Below, one piece after another: positions 24,841 through 34,001 of a DNA stretch of 64,000 nt. Origin of the DNA: Chloroflexota bacterium (GTDB lineage: Bacteria; Chloroflexota; Anaerolineae; Anaerolineales; E44-bin32); the NCBI GenBank assembly GCA_022561215.1, contig JADFRQ010000001.1, forward strand, positions 1 to 64,000. The letters run 5' to 3'. Under the pieces are notes generated by a model. It saw only the letters and a list, made by a program, of their open reading frames with translations, was not told the origin of the DNA and made no database searches. Position numbers and translations under genes: made by a program. Numbering within the stretch: the stretch's first letter is position 1; each line of letters begins with the position of its first letter.

Positions 24841-25489
24841 TCCGTTCCACCTTCAGTATTTAGCTGTCAACCCATTCTGCTCTTGGTTTTGGTGCAAAGT
24901 GGGTCTTTTCGTCCCGCTGGGAAGGGCGCCGGTACGACGCCCCTACGACCTGATACTGTGTGTGCGATAGTGCCTTGGGATAGGGCTCTGTCTTCCGGCC
25001 TGATCCCCCCAGGTAAATTCTTCCCGCACTTGAACGCTGGCCGCAGCGCCGGGGTTCCCTTGCCCCAACACGCCATTCTGAGGCGGAGCTGTGTGCAGGC
25101 GAAGGTTCTCGTTTTCCGAGGATTGAAGGCCTGGCTGATGGAAAGTTATGACCCCGCCCATCCGTTCCGCAAGAGTTACTGCTCAGGATGGCATTCCGCG
25201 TATAAAGGTGCAATGTATTTCTATCGTATATTACATCTGAGAATTCCACCAAACGCATGCAGGCGGTTTTTTTTTCGGAAAAGTATGTCTCCCCCCGTCT
25301 CCTTCATTGGGTACTATGATTCTAAGTCCTCTACCGCAGTGTCATAAGGCTCAAGTCGCTCCCATCCATCGGCTTCATGATTGATGTGCCGAAGGGAGAG
25401 AAAACGACCCCGTGATCGAGTGATCCCAGGCAAACGTGGGATAATGAGGGGGGTTGAAGGCTGAATTCATGCGGAAAGGGGACCATACC
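24841..25489. other. Long gap (650 bp), no convincing gene
   Basis: Between rrf2 and the nitroreductase. The track's ORFs here give low-complexity, Arg/Ser/Pro-rich translations on both strands with no domain character. A GACGCCCCTACG stretch near 24.93 kb echoes the interior of the MITE-like element at 4.3 kb, and there is a T9 run near 25.27 kb without a clear stem. It may be a graveyard of old repeats. Confidence 0.35.
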
Positions 25490-26002
25490 ATGCAAGTTTT
25501 TGAGGCCATTCGAATGAAACGTGCGGTGCGGAAATTCAGTGACCGGCAGTTATCCGAGGAAGATAGGCTCACCATTCTGAATGCCGGGCGCCGAGCGCAA
25601 TCTTCGAAGAATACGCAACCCTGGCATTTCCTCGCCATAAAGGCCAGGCCACAATTGGAGGCTTTATCCAGCCTGGGAACATATGCCGGCCATGTTGCCG
25701 GCGCAGCATTTGCGGTGGCCATACTGACACCGGATCCCGATCAGAATTGGTCAATTGTCTTCGATGTTGGGCAAGCTGCAGCATACATGCAGCTCGCAGC
25801 ATGGGAACGCGGCATTGGATCGTGCCTGGCAACGATCTATGACCATAACAAAGCAAAAGACGTATTGGGATTACCAGAGGACATCCATATTCGTATTGCG
25901 ATCTCCTTTGGATACCCATTAAAACCTGGCGATATGACCGCGGCCCCGCGGCGTGACGGCAGGAAAGAATTACGTGAAATCACCCATTATGAGGTCTGGT
26001 GA
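25490..26002 (+). CDS. Nitroreductase-family flavoprotein
   Basis: A 170-residue FMN-dependent oxidoreductase. The family start FEAIRMKRAVRKFSDRQL supplies the FMN phosphate contacts (R-x-x-R-x-F), followed by GRRAQSSKNTQPWHFLAI and the late GIGSCLATIYDHNKAKDVLGLPEDIHIRIAISFGYP. Members reduce nitroaromatics, quinones or enoates with NAD(P)H; the substrate cannot be named. I start it at the ATG at 25490 with AAAGGGGA upstream, rather than the track's 25454. It precedes hutI by 76 bp on the same strand. Confidence 0.9.
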   Translation: MQVFEAIRMKRAVRKFSDRQLSEEDRLTILNAGRRAQSSKNTQPWHFLAIKARPQLEALSSLGTYAGHVAGAAFAVAILTPDPDQNWSIVFDVGQAAAYMQLAAWERGIGSCLATIYDHNKAKDVLGLPEDIHIRIAISFGYPLKPGDMTAAPRRDGRKELREITHYEVW

Positions 26003-26078
26003 TCTTGTGTTGGCAAACGCATTCGAACTGCGTGACATCCCCTGACAATTGCTTAAAGACAGGAAAAAATTGGGTACC

Positions 26079-27356
26079 ATGCGCGCCGATCTGATTATCC
26101 ATTCTTCCCCACAACTGCTTACGATAAAAGGCGGCAGGCAGCGCGGTGAGTCATTTGGTGAATTAAATATCATCGAGGATGGCGCGCTGGCAATTGGCGG
26201 GGAAAACATAATCGGTGTTGGAAAATCCCAGCTCATTCGCCAGCAATTTAAGGCGCAGCACGAAATAAACGCTCGCGGAAAGATCCTGATGCCGGGTTTT
26301 GTGGACCCGCATACTCATCTGGTGTGGGTGGGTGACCGTGCAGCGGAGTTTGAACAACGCATTGCCGGGGCATCCTATATGCAAATTATGAAAGCTGGTG
26401 GAGGCATCATGGGCACCGTGATGAAAACACGCGCGGCCTCGATCGAGGAAATGATCGCTAGCGCGCAACCCCGGATGGATCGCATGCTGCGTTACGGAAC
26501 CACCACGGCCGAAGCAAAATCGGGCTACGGATTGGATACAACCAGTGAACTAAAGATCCTGGAGACAATCATGCGCCTGCAGAATGAATCTGCACTTGAG
26601 TTAACGCCTACCTTTCTGGGCGCACATGCAATCCCCAGCGAATTTTCTGACGATCCACAAGCCTATGCCGATCTGGTCAGCCAGGAAATGTTGCCTGCAG
26701 TACACGCCTGGTGGTTGCAAAACTTCCCGGAGGAGGCGTTGCCCTTCAACGATGTTTTCTGCGAAGAGGGGGCTTTCACCCTCGCACAATCGAAGCAAAT
26801 CATGGATGCGGCAATGCATTTAGGTTTTCCGCTCAAGATCCATGCCGATGAGTTTGCCGCGTTAGGTGGCACTCGGTTAGCAGTTGATCTCGCAGCGGTT
26901 TCCGCTGACCACTTGGTGAGCACTCCAGCGGATGAGATCCGGGCCCTTGGGAAATCGGGGACAATTGCTGTTTCACTACCGTGCACCCCGTTTGGATTGT
27001 CTGCGGAGGCTTACACGCCGGCGAGCGCGATCCTGGAGGCTGGAGGTTGTCTTGCAATCGCCACCGACCTGAATCCGGGAACTGCATGGTGCGAAAGTAT
27101 GCAATTCTCTATTGCATTGGCTTGCCGCTACCTCAGAATTACGCCTGCCCAAGCCATTGTTGCCGCGACCATTAATGCTGCTGCCGCGATCTCACACGAC
27201 GATAGAATTGGAAGTATGGAAGAGGGAAAACAGGCCGATGTATTGATCTTAGATATTGACGATTATAGACATCTGGGCTATCGCTTCGGAACCAATCTTG
27301 TAACTACGGTAATAAAAAAAGGAAAAGTCGTAATCAGCGATGATGAACATCATTGA
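26079..27356 (+). CDS. hutI: Imidazolonepropionase
   Basis: A 425-residue amidohydrolase of the histidine-degradation pathway, converting 4-imidazolone-5-propanoate to N-formimino-glutamate. Marks are PGFVDPHTHLVWVGDRAAEFEQR (metal H-x-H and substrate Arg), GGGIMGTVMKTR, TTAEAKSGYGLD, FLGAHAIP, the third metal His in KIHADEF, SADHLV, and TDLNPGT with the metal Asp. The ATG at 26079 (MRADLII) is preferred over the track's TTG at 26049. No other hut gene lies in the window, so it is an orphan here and the pathway must be completed elsewhere or the enzyme has another role. Confidence 0.93.
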   Translation: MRADLIIHSSPQLLTIKGGRQRGESFGELNIIEDGALAIGGENIIGVGKSQLIRQQFKAQHEINARGKILMPGFVDPHTHLVWVGDRAAEFEQRIAGASYMQIMKAGGGIMGTVMKTRAASIEEMIASAQPRMDRMLRYGTTTAEAKSGYGLDTTSELKILETIMRLQNESALELTPTFLGAHAIPSEFSDDPQAYADLVSQEMLPAVHAWWLQNFPEEALPFNDVFCEEGAFTLAQSKQIMDAAMHLGFPLKIHADEFAALGGTRLAVDLAAVSADHLVSTPADEIRALGKSGTIAVSLPCTPFGLSAEAYTPASAILEAGGCLAIATDLNPGTAWCESMQFSIALACRYLRITPAQAIVAATINAAAAISHDDRIGSMEEGKQADVLILDIDDYRHLGYRFGTNLVTTVIKKGKVVISDDEHH

Positions 27357-27404
27357 AAATGATCATTTGTGAAGATGTTCTTCTACAAAGAATAAGGAGA
27401 AGCG

Positions 27405-27572
27405 ATGAACCTTGAGGGAATATACAACCTTTTCTTGGTACTTGTAGTAGTCGCAATTGGTTGGACAATCGTCAGGACTGTTTTCAAACTCACGATGCGC
27501 TTGTTTTCAATCGGCTGTTTCGCGATCGTGGTTCTCATCGGCATCGGTTGGATTCTTGGCTTGGTTGGATAA
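27405..27572 (+). CDS. Small membrane protein of 55 residues, unknown
   Basis: ATG at 27405 with an ideal AAGGAGA box 6 nt upstream and TAA at 27570; too short for the supplied track. The sequence MNLEGIYNLFLVLVVVAIGW...GWILGLVG is almost entirely two hydrophobic helices (about 8-27 and 33-54) joined by a basic loop. It lies 48 bp after hutI and converges on pspC with 13 bp between the two stops. No family is recognised; the proximity to a PspC protein hints at a membrane-stress role, which is only inference. Confidence 0.65.
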   Translation: MNLEGIYNLFLVLVVVAIGWTIVRTVFKLTMRLFSIGCFAIVVLIGIGWILGLVG

Positions 27573-27585
27573 GACGCAGATGATC

Positions 27586-27777
27586 TTATCGCCTGGGAAC
27601 GACGATCCAAAAAAGGAGATAAGCCCCCAATCCAGGTATTCCGCCCGGAATCAGCGCTAGAAGAAATGCCAATCGAAACCAATTTGCGCTCAAACCGAAA
27701 AATTCTCCTAATCCACCACAGACTCCGGCGATCATGCGTCGATCACGCGACCGTCTCAGTTTAGCAGGATTTGCCAT
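27586..27777 (-). CDS. PspC domain protein
   Basis: A 63-residue single-domain PspC protein. It has the basic start LRRSRDRRMIAGVCGGLGEFFGLSANWFRLAFLLALIPGG and an end in YLLFWIVVPRR, with two membrane segments. PspC domains belong to the phage-shock membrane-stress system; stand-alone copies are frequent and their job is unclear. The start is placed at ATG 27777 with GGAGGC upstream (the track's first codon is a TTG one triplet earlier). It reads in the same direction as groEL but is cut off from it by a strong terminator. Confidence 0.9.
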   Translation of the reverse strand: MANPAKLRRSRDRRMIAGVCGGLGEFFGLSANWFRLAFLLALIPGGIPGLGAYLLFWIVVPRR

Positions 27778-27865
27778 CAATTGCCTCCATGTCTATGAAG
27801 AGTATTCAATATTCTGGCACAAGAATCCGCTTGCACAGGACAAGCAACTGACTTTCTACAGAAAT

Positions 27866-27899
27866 AAAACCAGCCCATGTCAAATTATGGGCTGGTTTT
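27866..27899. terminator. Bidirectional terminator after groEL
   Basis: AAAACCAGCCCAT-GTCAAATT-ATGGGCTGGTTTT, 13 perfect pairs including the A/T ends, so it carries a U-tract on either strand. On the minus strand it stands 28 nt after the groEL stop. Confidence 0.88.
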
Positions 27900-27926
27900 T
27901 GTCCTGCTAGCGATTTTATCTCCCGT

Positions 27927-29561
27927 TTAATAATCCGGCATTGGGGGTGCAGCTGGCATCGGAGTATCTTCTGGGACATCCGTAATCAATGCCTCAGTCG
28001 TCAGGATCATCGCGGCGATGGATGCTGCATTCTCAAGAGCGCCCTTCGTCACCTTTGCAGGGTCAATAATCCCCTCCTTCACCATATCCACATACTCACT
28101 TTTGATTACGTCAAAGCCGATTTGGTTATTTTTCTTATCCGCTTGCTGTCGACGTATTTCTTGTTCGACGACAGCGCCATCTTGGCCAGCATTTTCGGCA
28201 ATACCACGCATGGGAGCATCGAGAGATTTGCGCACGATGTTGATGCCGGTATTTACATCTTCTTCATCCGCGGAAAGGTCAGTAATCGCGGCAAGCGCAT
28301 TGACAAGTGCGACGCCACCACCGGGCACTATTCCCTCTTCAACGGCTGCACGCGTAGCGGAAAGTGCGTCCTCAACCCGGTGTTTCTTTTCCTTGAGTTC
28401 GGTCTCGGTCGCTGCGCCTACACGGATTACAGCCACGCCACCGGAGAGTTTTGCAAGCCTTTCCTGAAGTTTTTCGCTGTCATAGTCACTTGTAGAACGA
28501 TCAATTTCGACTTTGATTTCTTCGATACGGCCTTTGATCTTGTCCGAATCTCCAGCGCCGCCGACCACGGTAGTATCATCCTTATTGGCGACAACTTTTT
28601 GAGCTTTTCCGAGATCATTGATGGTCACTGTCTCTAACTTGCGACCTAATTCCTCCGTGATCACCGTGCCGCCCGTCAGCGTAGCGATATCTTGAAGCGT
28701 GGCCTTGCGGCGGTCACCAAAACCAGGTGCCTTGACTGCAAGGACGTTGAGCATGCCGCGCAACTTGTTCAGCACCAGGGTTGCCAGCGCTTCGCCGTCG
28801 ATATCCTCGGCGATAACAACCAGCTCGCGCTTTCCAATTTGAACGAGCTTCTCGAGCAAGGGGACAATGTCCGAGGCTGCAGAAATCTTTTTGTCGTGGA
28901 TGAGAATATACGGATCTTCGATTACCGATTCCATATTTTCAGGGTCGGTAACAAAATAAGGCGAAATGTAACCCCGATCAAACTGCATACCCTCGACGTA
29001 TTCCGTCTCAAATTCCAAACCTTTGGAATCTTCAACAGTTATTACGCCATCTTTACCCACTTTATCCATTACTTCCGCGATTAAATCGCCAATTTCCTGG
29101 TCCTGCGCGGAGATGGCGGCTACCGAGGCGATTTCCTCTTTTGTCGTGACATCTATCGCCATTTTAGAAATCTTATCGGCGACTTCCTTGGCCGCTAATT
29201 CAATTCCCCTCTTGAGCATCATGGGGTTTGAGCCTGCGGATAAATTCTTAAGCCCTGCGGTGACCATGGCATGCGCAAGCACAGTCGATGTTGTGGTGCC
29301 GTCGCCCGCTATATCATTGGTCTTCGTGGCGGCTTCCTTGATCAGCTGCACACCCATATTCTCGAACGGATCCTCAAGCTCAATTTCTTTGGCCACGGTC
29401 ACACCGTCATGCGTGATAGTGGGAGATCCGAACTTTCGATCCAAAGCTACATTTCTGCCCTTGGGACCGAGTGTTGTCGCCACCGCCTTCGCAAGTATGT
29501 CTACCCCATCCTTTAATCTTCGCCGGGCGTCCTCTGAGAACGCCAGTTGCTTTGCTGCCAT
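27927..29561 (-). CDS. groEL: Chaperonin GroEL (Cpn60)
   Basis: A 544-residue ATP-dependent chaperonin that folds proteins inside a double ring with GroES. Clear landmarks are the start [48 protein letters not shown], the ATP site [11 protein letters not shown] and the late [15 protein letters not shown]. It ends in [15 protein letters not shown] and lacks the Gly-Gly-Met tail of many proteobacterial copies. It is second in groES-groEL, 53 bp after groES, under the CIRCE operator and closed by a strong hairpin terminator. Confidence 0.98.
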   Translation of the reverse strand: MAAKQLAFSEDARRRLKDGVDILAKAVATTLGPKGRNVALDRKFGSPTITHDGVTVAKEIELEDPFENMGVQLIKEAATKTNDIAGDGTTTSTVLAHAMVTAGLKNLSAGSNPMMLKRGIELAAKEVADKISKMAIDVTTKEEIASVAAISAQDQEIGDLIAEVMDKVGKDGVITVEDSKGLEFETEYVEGMQFDRGYISPYFVTDPENMESVIEDPYILIHDKKISAASDIVPLLEKLVQIGKRELVVIAEDIDGEALATLVLNKLRGMLNVLAVKAPGFGDRRKATLQDIATLTGGTVITEELGRKLETVTINDLGKAQKVVANKDDTTVVGGAGDSDKIKGRIEEIKVEIDRSTSDYDSEKLQERLAKLSGGVAVIRVGAATETELKEKKHRVEDALSATRAAVEEGIVPGGGVALVNALAAITDLSADEEDVNTGINIVRKSLDAPMRGIAENAGQDGAVVEQEIRRQQADKKNNQIGFDVIKSEYVDMVKEGIIDPAKVTKGALENAASIAAMILTTEALITDVPEDTPMPAAPPMPDY

Positions 29562-29614
29562 TTCTTTCTATCTCCTCTATGTCTGATTATGTGTTAGAAA
29601 TTGATTTGTCAATT

Positions 29615-29911
29615 TTACTCTTCGACTAGTGCCAAAATATCGCTTTCTCGAAGGATTAATAATTTGTCGCCTTCGACTTTTATCTCTGTGCCGCCATATT
29701 TCGCGTAAAGCACCATGTCGCCGACAGAAACATCCATCTCCACCCGATTTCCATCATCATTGCGGGAGCCAGGTCCGACAGCAAGAACTTCGCCCTTCTG
29801 TGGTTTTTCTTTTGCCGTTTCGGGAAGTACTATTCCACCAGGTGTAATTTCCTCTTCCTCGTGGGGCTTGACGACCAAACGATCGCCCAGCGGCTTGAGC
29901 TTTAATGACAT
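29615..29911 (-). CDS. groES: Co-chaperonin GroES
   Basis: A 98-residue heptameric lid of the GroEL cage. It shows [44 protein letters not shown], with the mobile loop about residues 17-32, and [39 protein letters not shown] box lies before the ATG at 29911. It is first in the heat-shock operon with a CIRCE element 53 nt upstream, so it is probably repressed by HrcA, whose gene is not in the window. Confidence 0.98.
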   Translation of the reverse strand: MSLKLKPLGDRLVVKPHEEEEITPGGIVLPETAKEKPQKGEVLAVGPGSRNDDGNRVEMDVSVGDMVLYAKYGGTEIKVEGDKLLILRESDILALVEE

Positions 29912-29963
29912 GCGTTCCTCCTATTTAAGTTATTTCATTCTCTGTAGAAACAAGTTTCGCAAG

Positions 29964-29990
29964 TTAGCACTCGACATGTAAGAGTGCCAA
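29964..29990 (-). promoter_or_regulatory. CIRCE operator (HrcA site) of groES-groEL
   Basis: Minus strand TTGGCACTC-TTACATGTC-GAGTGCTAA matches the CIRCE consensus TTAGCACTC-N9-GAGTGCTAA with a single change in one arm. It is 53-79 nt before the groES ATG. Negative heat-shock control by HrcA follows from this. Confidence 0.93.
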
Positions 29991-30033
29991 CTTGCAGGGG
30001 TTAGTTTAATCAACTTCCAGAAGCGTGTCAAGG

Positions 30034-31473
30034 TTAGGGCATCGTTGTGGCCGTGGGTTCTGCTTGTGGGGTGCCTCCATCCACTCCAATATTGGCGCAG
30101 ATCGCACGATTTTCATCCACGATTGCGCTGACGATCGAATCGAGTGCAAAGAGGCCCAACAGTTTCTGATGGAGAATATCTGCTTCGGCACAACCGTTCG
30201 GCGCGACGTCTGTACCGGAATAAAAAGCAAGTGCTGAGGCGTACGTATAATAATATTCAACGCTGCTGTTCGCCAACTCGAGGCCCAGAACGTTCCTACC
30301 CGTCATTAAACCTGACGTGACCTGCAGATCACAATCGCTATACCCTAGATCGCATAAAATCGCCGTACTTTCAGCTTCGCTGCATCCTTCTACCGCACAA
30401 CGCAGCACCGGGATCGCGCTTTCGTAATTCCGAGCTTTGTAATACACAATCCCCAACCTTCCATACAAATCAGGATCGGACGGATTGATCGCTACGGCAC
30501 GCGACATGTTCAGGGCTGCTGCAAAAAATTCTCCTTGTTGTGAATACGTTTTTCCAATAGCGATATAGGGAACAGGATCTTGCTCTTGCAGCTCCGAATT
30601 AATTTGCTCATTAATTCGGGCAGCCAAGGTGAAAAACTCTAATGCTTTTTCGTATTCAAACAATTCGCGATAATTGACCCCGATTCTCAGGTAAAGGAAC
30701 GTGAGATTCGGCGTAATCGAAACCGCTTTCTCATATTCCTCAATTGCTCGTCGGTAAAGGCCCACGCTTTCAAGGACCGTCCCGTAGACGCGGTAAACAT
30801 CCATCTTCAGATCACCGAGGGATTCACCCTGAAGCTCGATTTGCAATGCGGCCTGCTCCGCCAAATCAAGCGCCTGAGCCCATTCTTGTTGATCGGTCAA
30901 AATTTCAGCTCTGTAAGCCAAAACCAGGGGATCATTGGGTGATAATTCACTGGCTTGAAACGCCGCTATTTCTGCTTCGTTCAGGTATTTATTTCTTTCG
31001 TCCGCGGTTTCCTGTGCAAGCGCAGCCCAATCGTAAACGAAGGCACGAATTGCATAGCCAAAGCCATCTTCCGGGGCTAGTATGATCAGGCGATCAACGG
31101 ATGCGATCGCATCATCCAATTTTTGGCGCCTGCGTTCATAATTGGTTTCCAGTTCGCTCGAATAGGTTTGAATGCGTGCTAGCTCGGCCCAAAGGCGGCC
31201 ATTCGCCGGATCCACCGCAACCGCACTCTCATAAGCTTCAATCGCTGCGCCCATATCGCCCGCTGAGAAAAATGCCTTGCCTTGCTCTGCAAATGACTTT
31301 GCCGTTCGCGTTGGAAGCGGGGTTGGGCTCAGGGGCCTTTTCACTCGCCCCGTCTCGACCAAGCGCGTAAGACCAATCCCTGACGCGATCAAAAGGATAT
31401 ACAGCAGCATCCTCCAAGGATTGGATCGCCTACCTGCCGGGCGAAGAGGTAGTTTTTCTCCAGTTAATCGCAT
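30034..31473 (-). CDS. Membrane-anchored TPR protein (paralogue A)
   Basis: A 479-residue protein. A basic N-terminus (MRLTGEKLPLRPAGRRSNPWRM) and one TM helix (about 22-40) lead into a Pro/Thr spacer (PLSPTPLPTRTAKS) and then a series of tetratricopeptide repeats (for example FSAGDMGAAIEAYESAVAVDPANGRLWAELARIQ and YRRAIEEYEKAVSITPNLTFLYLRIGVNYRELFEYEKALEFF), ending in EPTATTMP. TPRs bind protein partners; the partner is unknown. It shares the RRSNPWR start and overall plan with the gene just upstream (17-bp gap), so the two are a tandem duplication. Confidence 0.85.
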   Translation of the reverse strand: MRLTGEKLPLRPAGRRSNPWRMLLYILLIASGIGLTRLVETGRVKRPLSPTPLPTRTAKSFAEQGKAFFSAGDMGAAIEAYESAVAVDPANGRLWAELARIQTYSSELETNYERRRQKLDDAIASVDRLIILAPEDGFGYAIRAFVYDWAALAQETADERNKYLNEAEIAAFQASELSPNDPLVLAYRAEILTDQQEWAQALDLAEQAALQIELQGESLGDLKMDVYRVYGTVLESVGLYRRAIEEYEKAVSITPNLTFLYLRIGVNYRELFEYEKALEFFTLAARINEQINSELQEQDPVPYIAIGKTYSQQGEFFAAALNMSRAVAINPSDPDLYGRLGIVYYKARNYESAIPVLRCAVEGCSEAESTAILCDLGYSDCDLQVTSGLMTGRNVLGLELANSSVEYYYTYASALAFYSGTDVAPNGCAEADILHQKLLGLFALDSIVSAIVDENRAICANIGVDGGTPQAEPTATTMP

Positions 31474-31489
31474 GGTTCTATCAGTTCAT

Positions 31490-32728
31490 TCATGAGGAGG
31501 GGGTCGCATTTGGATCCGGCGTCGGTGTAGGTTCAATCTCGCCGCAGATGACGAGTCCTTCTTGTGCGTTGGCCACCACAATCTCATCTTCGGGAAGAAC
31601 GCGCAACAATAACGCAAAAATCTGACCCGCTAAATCGCATTGCCCATCGATAGCCAAGGCAAGACCGTATGTGTAATAAAATTCATTTACCCTCGTATCG
31701 CCAATCGGCAGTCCATTTACCGTGACACCATCATCCGTTATGCCACCCTGCACGGCCAGGCGAAGCTCCTCAATTGCTTTTAAATTTTCGTTATTCTTAA
31801 AATACGTGCGACCTAAATTGCCATGCAGACGTGGATTGTCGGGATCCTTATCCACAGCGTCGGCGGCATATTGGCTTGCGATGCCATAATTTCCTATGCG
31901 TGCATAGGCGAGAGCGATCCGGTTTAGTGGATCGGAATTGGTGGGGTCCAGGGCGACCGCTCGAAGATAACTATCTACGGCGGAATCCACATCTTCTAAT
32001 GCTTGGTACATATTTCCGATGGAAATATACAGCATCGGCAAACTACTTTGAATCCGCAGAGCGGTTTGGTAGGCGGCCAACGCACGATCATAGGTTCCGG
32101 TGGACTCCCAGATATACCCAAGTGCTCGATGTGATTCCATTAAGTTGGGGTCCAATTGCACAGCACGCTGCGCTGCCTCCAGCGCATCATCGTAACGTTC
32201 AATGTCATAATCCACGAGGACCTCAGCATAATAGGCTTGAATTAGCGCCGAATTTGGATCCAATTCTAGTGCACTTTCCAACTTTTCTATCGCTTGATTG
32301 AGCAGCTCTATCTTACGATCGGCATCCTTTTCTTCAAAGGCGCGAAAATCCAAAACCCATCCAAAAACTGCGTTGGCAAGTGCCAAATTCGGTTCTATAA
32401 GTACGGCGTTACTGGCGCTTTCCTCGGCTTGCTCGTATTTTCCTGCAAATACTTGAATCCTGGCGAGATTGATAAAATAATTCGGCTCCAATGGGTCGAC
32501 TTCAATTGCCTCTTGATAGGCTGCTTCTGCTTGGGCTAATTTCCCAGCTTCGTAAAATGATTCCGCTTCCACAATGAACGACGCCGGGCTACGAGTGGGA
32601 GTCGTGGTGGGAATAAATGGAGCTGGGATCGTAGGGACGACGACTCTTTCAAAATAAAGAGCCGCAGCAACCAGCAGGATCAGGAAAAGCACCCTCCATG
32701 GGTTGCTCCTGCGCCTTTTTTTGCGCAT
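31490..32728 (-). CDS. Membrane-anchored TPR protein (paralogue B)
   Basis: A 412-residue TPR protein, first of the tandem pair. From ATG 32728 it starts MRKKRRRSNPWRVLFLILLVAAALYF (one TM helix), then PTIPAPFIPTTTPTRSPASF, then about eight TPR units such as YEAGKLAQAEAAYQEAIEVDPLEPNYFINLARIQ. It ends PTPTPDPNATPSS. The track start at 32845 would add 39 residues of poor quality; ATG 32755 is a second alternative with GGAGG further away. It is divergent from another membrane-anchored repeat protein. Function is unknown; export of the TPR domain is inferred from the basic residues before the helix. Confidence 0.83.
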   Translation of the reverse strand: MRKKRRRSNPWRVLFLILLVAAALYFERVVVPTIPAPFIPTTTPTRSPASFIVEAESFYEAGKLAQAEAAYQEAIEVDPLEPNYFINLARIQVFAGKYEQAEESASNAVLIEPNLALANAVFGWVLDFRAFEEKDADRKIELLNQAIEKLESALELDPNSALIQAYYAEVLVDYDIERYDDALEAAQRAVQLDPNLMESHRALGYIWESTGTYDRALAAYQTALRIQSSLPMLYISIGNMYQALEDVDSAVDSYLRAVALDPTNSDPLNRIALAYARIGNYGIASQYAADAVDKDPDNPRLHGNLGRTYFKNNENLKAIEELRLAVQGGITDDGVTVNGLPIGDTRVNEFYYTYGLALAIDGQCDLAGQIFALLLRVLPEDEIVVANAQEGLVICGEIEPTPTPDPNATPSS

Positions 32729-32880
32729 ATTCCATTTGCTTCCGCTCAGGTACATAAATTTTTTCGATAATCCTCCATTTTCTCCAACAGCAATGCATAG
32801 TACCACCCCGCCGATTGGACCGTCAAGGAAGGGCTTTTTCCCCAAATCATTCGATTGCCACCCGCCTCTGGGGGATGGGG

Positions 32881-32886
32881 TATAAT
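32881..32886 (+). promoter_or_regulatory. -10 box TATAAT, 7 nt before ATG (leaderless pattern)
   Basis: TATAAT then GCGCCTC then ATG at 32894. Transcription would begin about at the start codon. The -35 (TTGCCA) would be 20 bp upstream, too far to be convincing. Confidence 0.5.
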
Positions 32887-32893
32887 GCGCCTC

Positions 32894-33982
32894 ATGCAGT
32901 CAGGCATGACCCCCAACAGCGAAAAAAATGCAAATAATTCAGTTGGGGACTTCGAAGAAGATTCAGGCCCTCGAAGCGCAAATACGCCAATGCTTGCCCC
33001 CAAAAACTCAGGACGACGCATTCTCATTGTAGTTGGGGCAGTCCTTCTAGGCGTGATTGCTACTTCTGCCGCAGGTTATGCGGTTGGAAGATCCCAAGGG
33101 AGGACGCGCCGCCAAGAAGTTGTCAGCCAAATAACCGAGGAACAATTTTTATTGGCAGTCGAAGACCTTGATGCAGGTCGTTTCGAAATCGCGCGCCAAC
33201 GGCTAGAGTATGTAAGTCGACTCGACCCCTCCTATCCTAACATCGCAGAACGATTAGGCGAAGCTCTTCTGGCACTAAATGCCCCGACCGCTACTCCTGT
33301 GCAGCGATTAACACCCACTCCTAACCTGGCTCCCGTAGGGGCACTTTTCGATCATTCCCTAGCTGCATTCGAGGCTGAAGATTGGGATTTATCCCTAGAT
33401 CTCTTGCTCGCATTACGCGCAAAAGACGCGGAGTTCAAATCGCTTGAAGTTGACCGTCTAATGTTTGGTGCACTTCGAAACCGAGGAGTGAACCGTATTT
33501 CAGTCGAAGGGCGATTGGAGGAAGGCATTTACGACCTGAGCCGCGCGCAGCGCTTCGGTCCTTTAGATCGCGAGGCGGATAACTGGAAAAGCTGGGCCCA
33601 GCTCTATTTGCTGGCGAACAGCTATATGGGCCTGGATTGGTCACAAGCGGCGTTTTATTACGGGCAACTCTATCTCATCGCACCCTATTTGAAAAATGAT
33701 ACCTACTTGAAATACGCAAATTCAGCGCAGGCTTATGGCGATCAACTTTATGCCGAGAAAGATTCCTGTGCAGCGCAAGAACAGTATCAGCAGTCCTTGT
33801 CTGCATGGGAAAACCCGCAGCTGATTCCAACGGCGACGAAAGCTGCCGATGCCTGTCGTACTGCGACTGCCCCGGCCCCTCTCCCTGCGCCAAGCGACGA
33901 AACGCCAGAGGGGACTCCCTCCATCGATGAATCGGGAACGCCTACGCCGATCCCTCCAGAACCGTCGGCGTCTTCAGGCTAA
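32894..33982 (+). CDS. Membrane-anchored repeat protein related to the TPR pair
   Basis: A 362-residue protein. A hydrophilic N-terminal 40 residues precede one TM helix (RRILIVVGAVLLGVIATSAAGYAVG). Then come a TPR-like helical pair (FLLAVEDLDAGRFEIARQRLEYVSRLDPSYPNIAERLGEALLAL), a Pro/Thr spacer (PTATPVQRLTPTPNLAP), further helical repeats and a Pro/Thr/Ser-rich end. No enzyme domain is seen. Start choice: ATG 32894 fits a -10 box 7 nt upstream (leaderless); ATG 32885 and the track's 32855 are alternatives. It is divergent from the tandem TPR genes and followed by a CopD-like gene 19 bp later. Confidence 0.8.
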   Translation: MQSGMTPNSEKNANNSVGDFEEDSGPRSANTPMLAPKNSGRRILIVVGAVLLGVIATSAAGYAVGRSQGRTRRQEVVSQITEEQFLLAVEDLDAGRFEIARQRLEYVSRLDPSYPNIAERLGEALLALNAPTATPVQRLTPTPNLAPVGALFDHSLAAFEAEDWDLSLDLLLALRAKDAEFKSLEVDRLMFGALRNRGVNRISVEGRLEEGIYDLSRAQRFGPLDREADNWKSWAQLYLLANSYMGLDWSQAAFYYGQLYLIAPYLKNDTYLKYANSAQAYGDQLYAEKDSCAAQEQYQQSLSAWENPQLIPTATKAADACRTATAPAPLPAPSDETPEGTPSIDESGTPTPIPPEPSASSG

Positions 33983-34001
33983 ATTTGAAGGAGGATAATT
34001 G

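Noticed and set aside
24860-25258. 132-residue minus ORF in the rrf2-nitroreductase gap
   Set aside because: Low-complexity Arg/Ser/Pro translation, overlapping ORFs in several frames, no ribosome-binding site; looks like chance.
28122-28637. 171-residue ORF antisense to groEL (and the 149-residue ORF beside it)
   Set aside because: Lies fully inside groEL, whose codons explain it; translation has no domain character.
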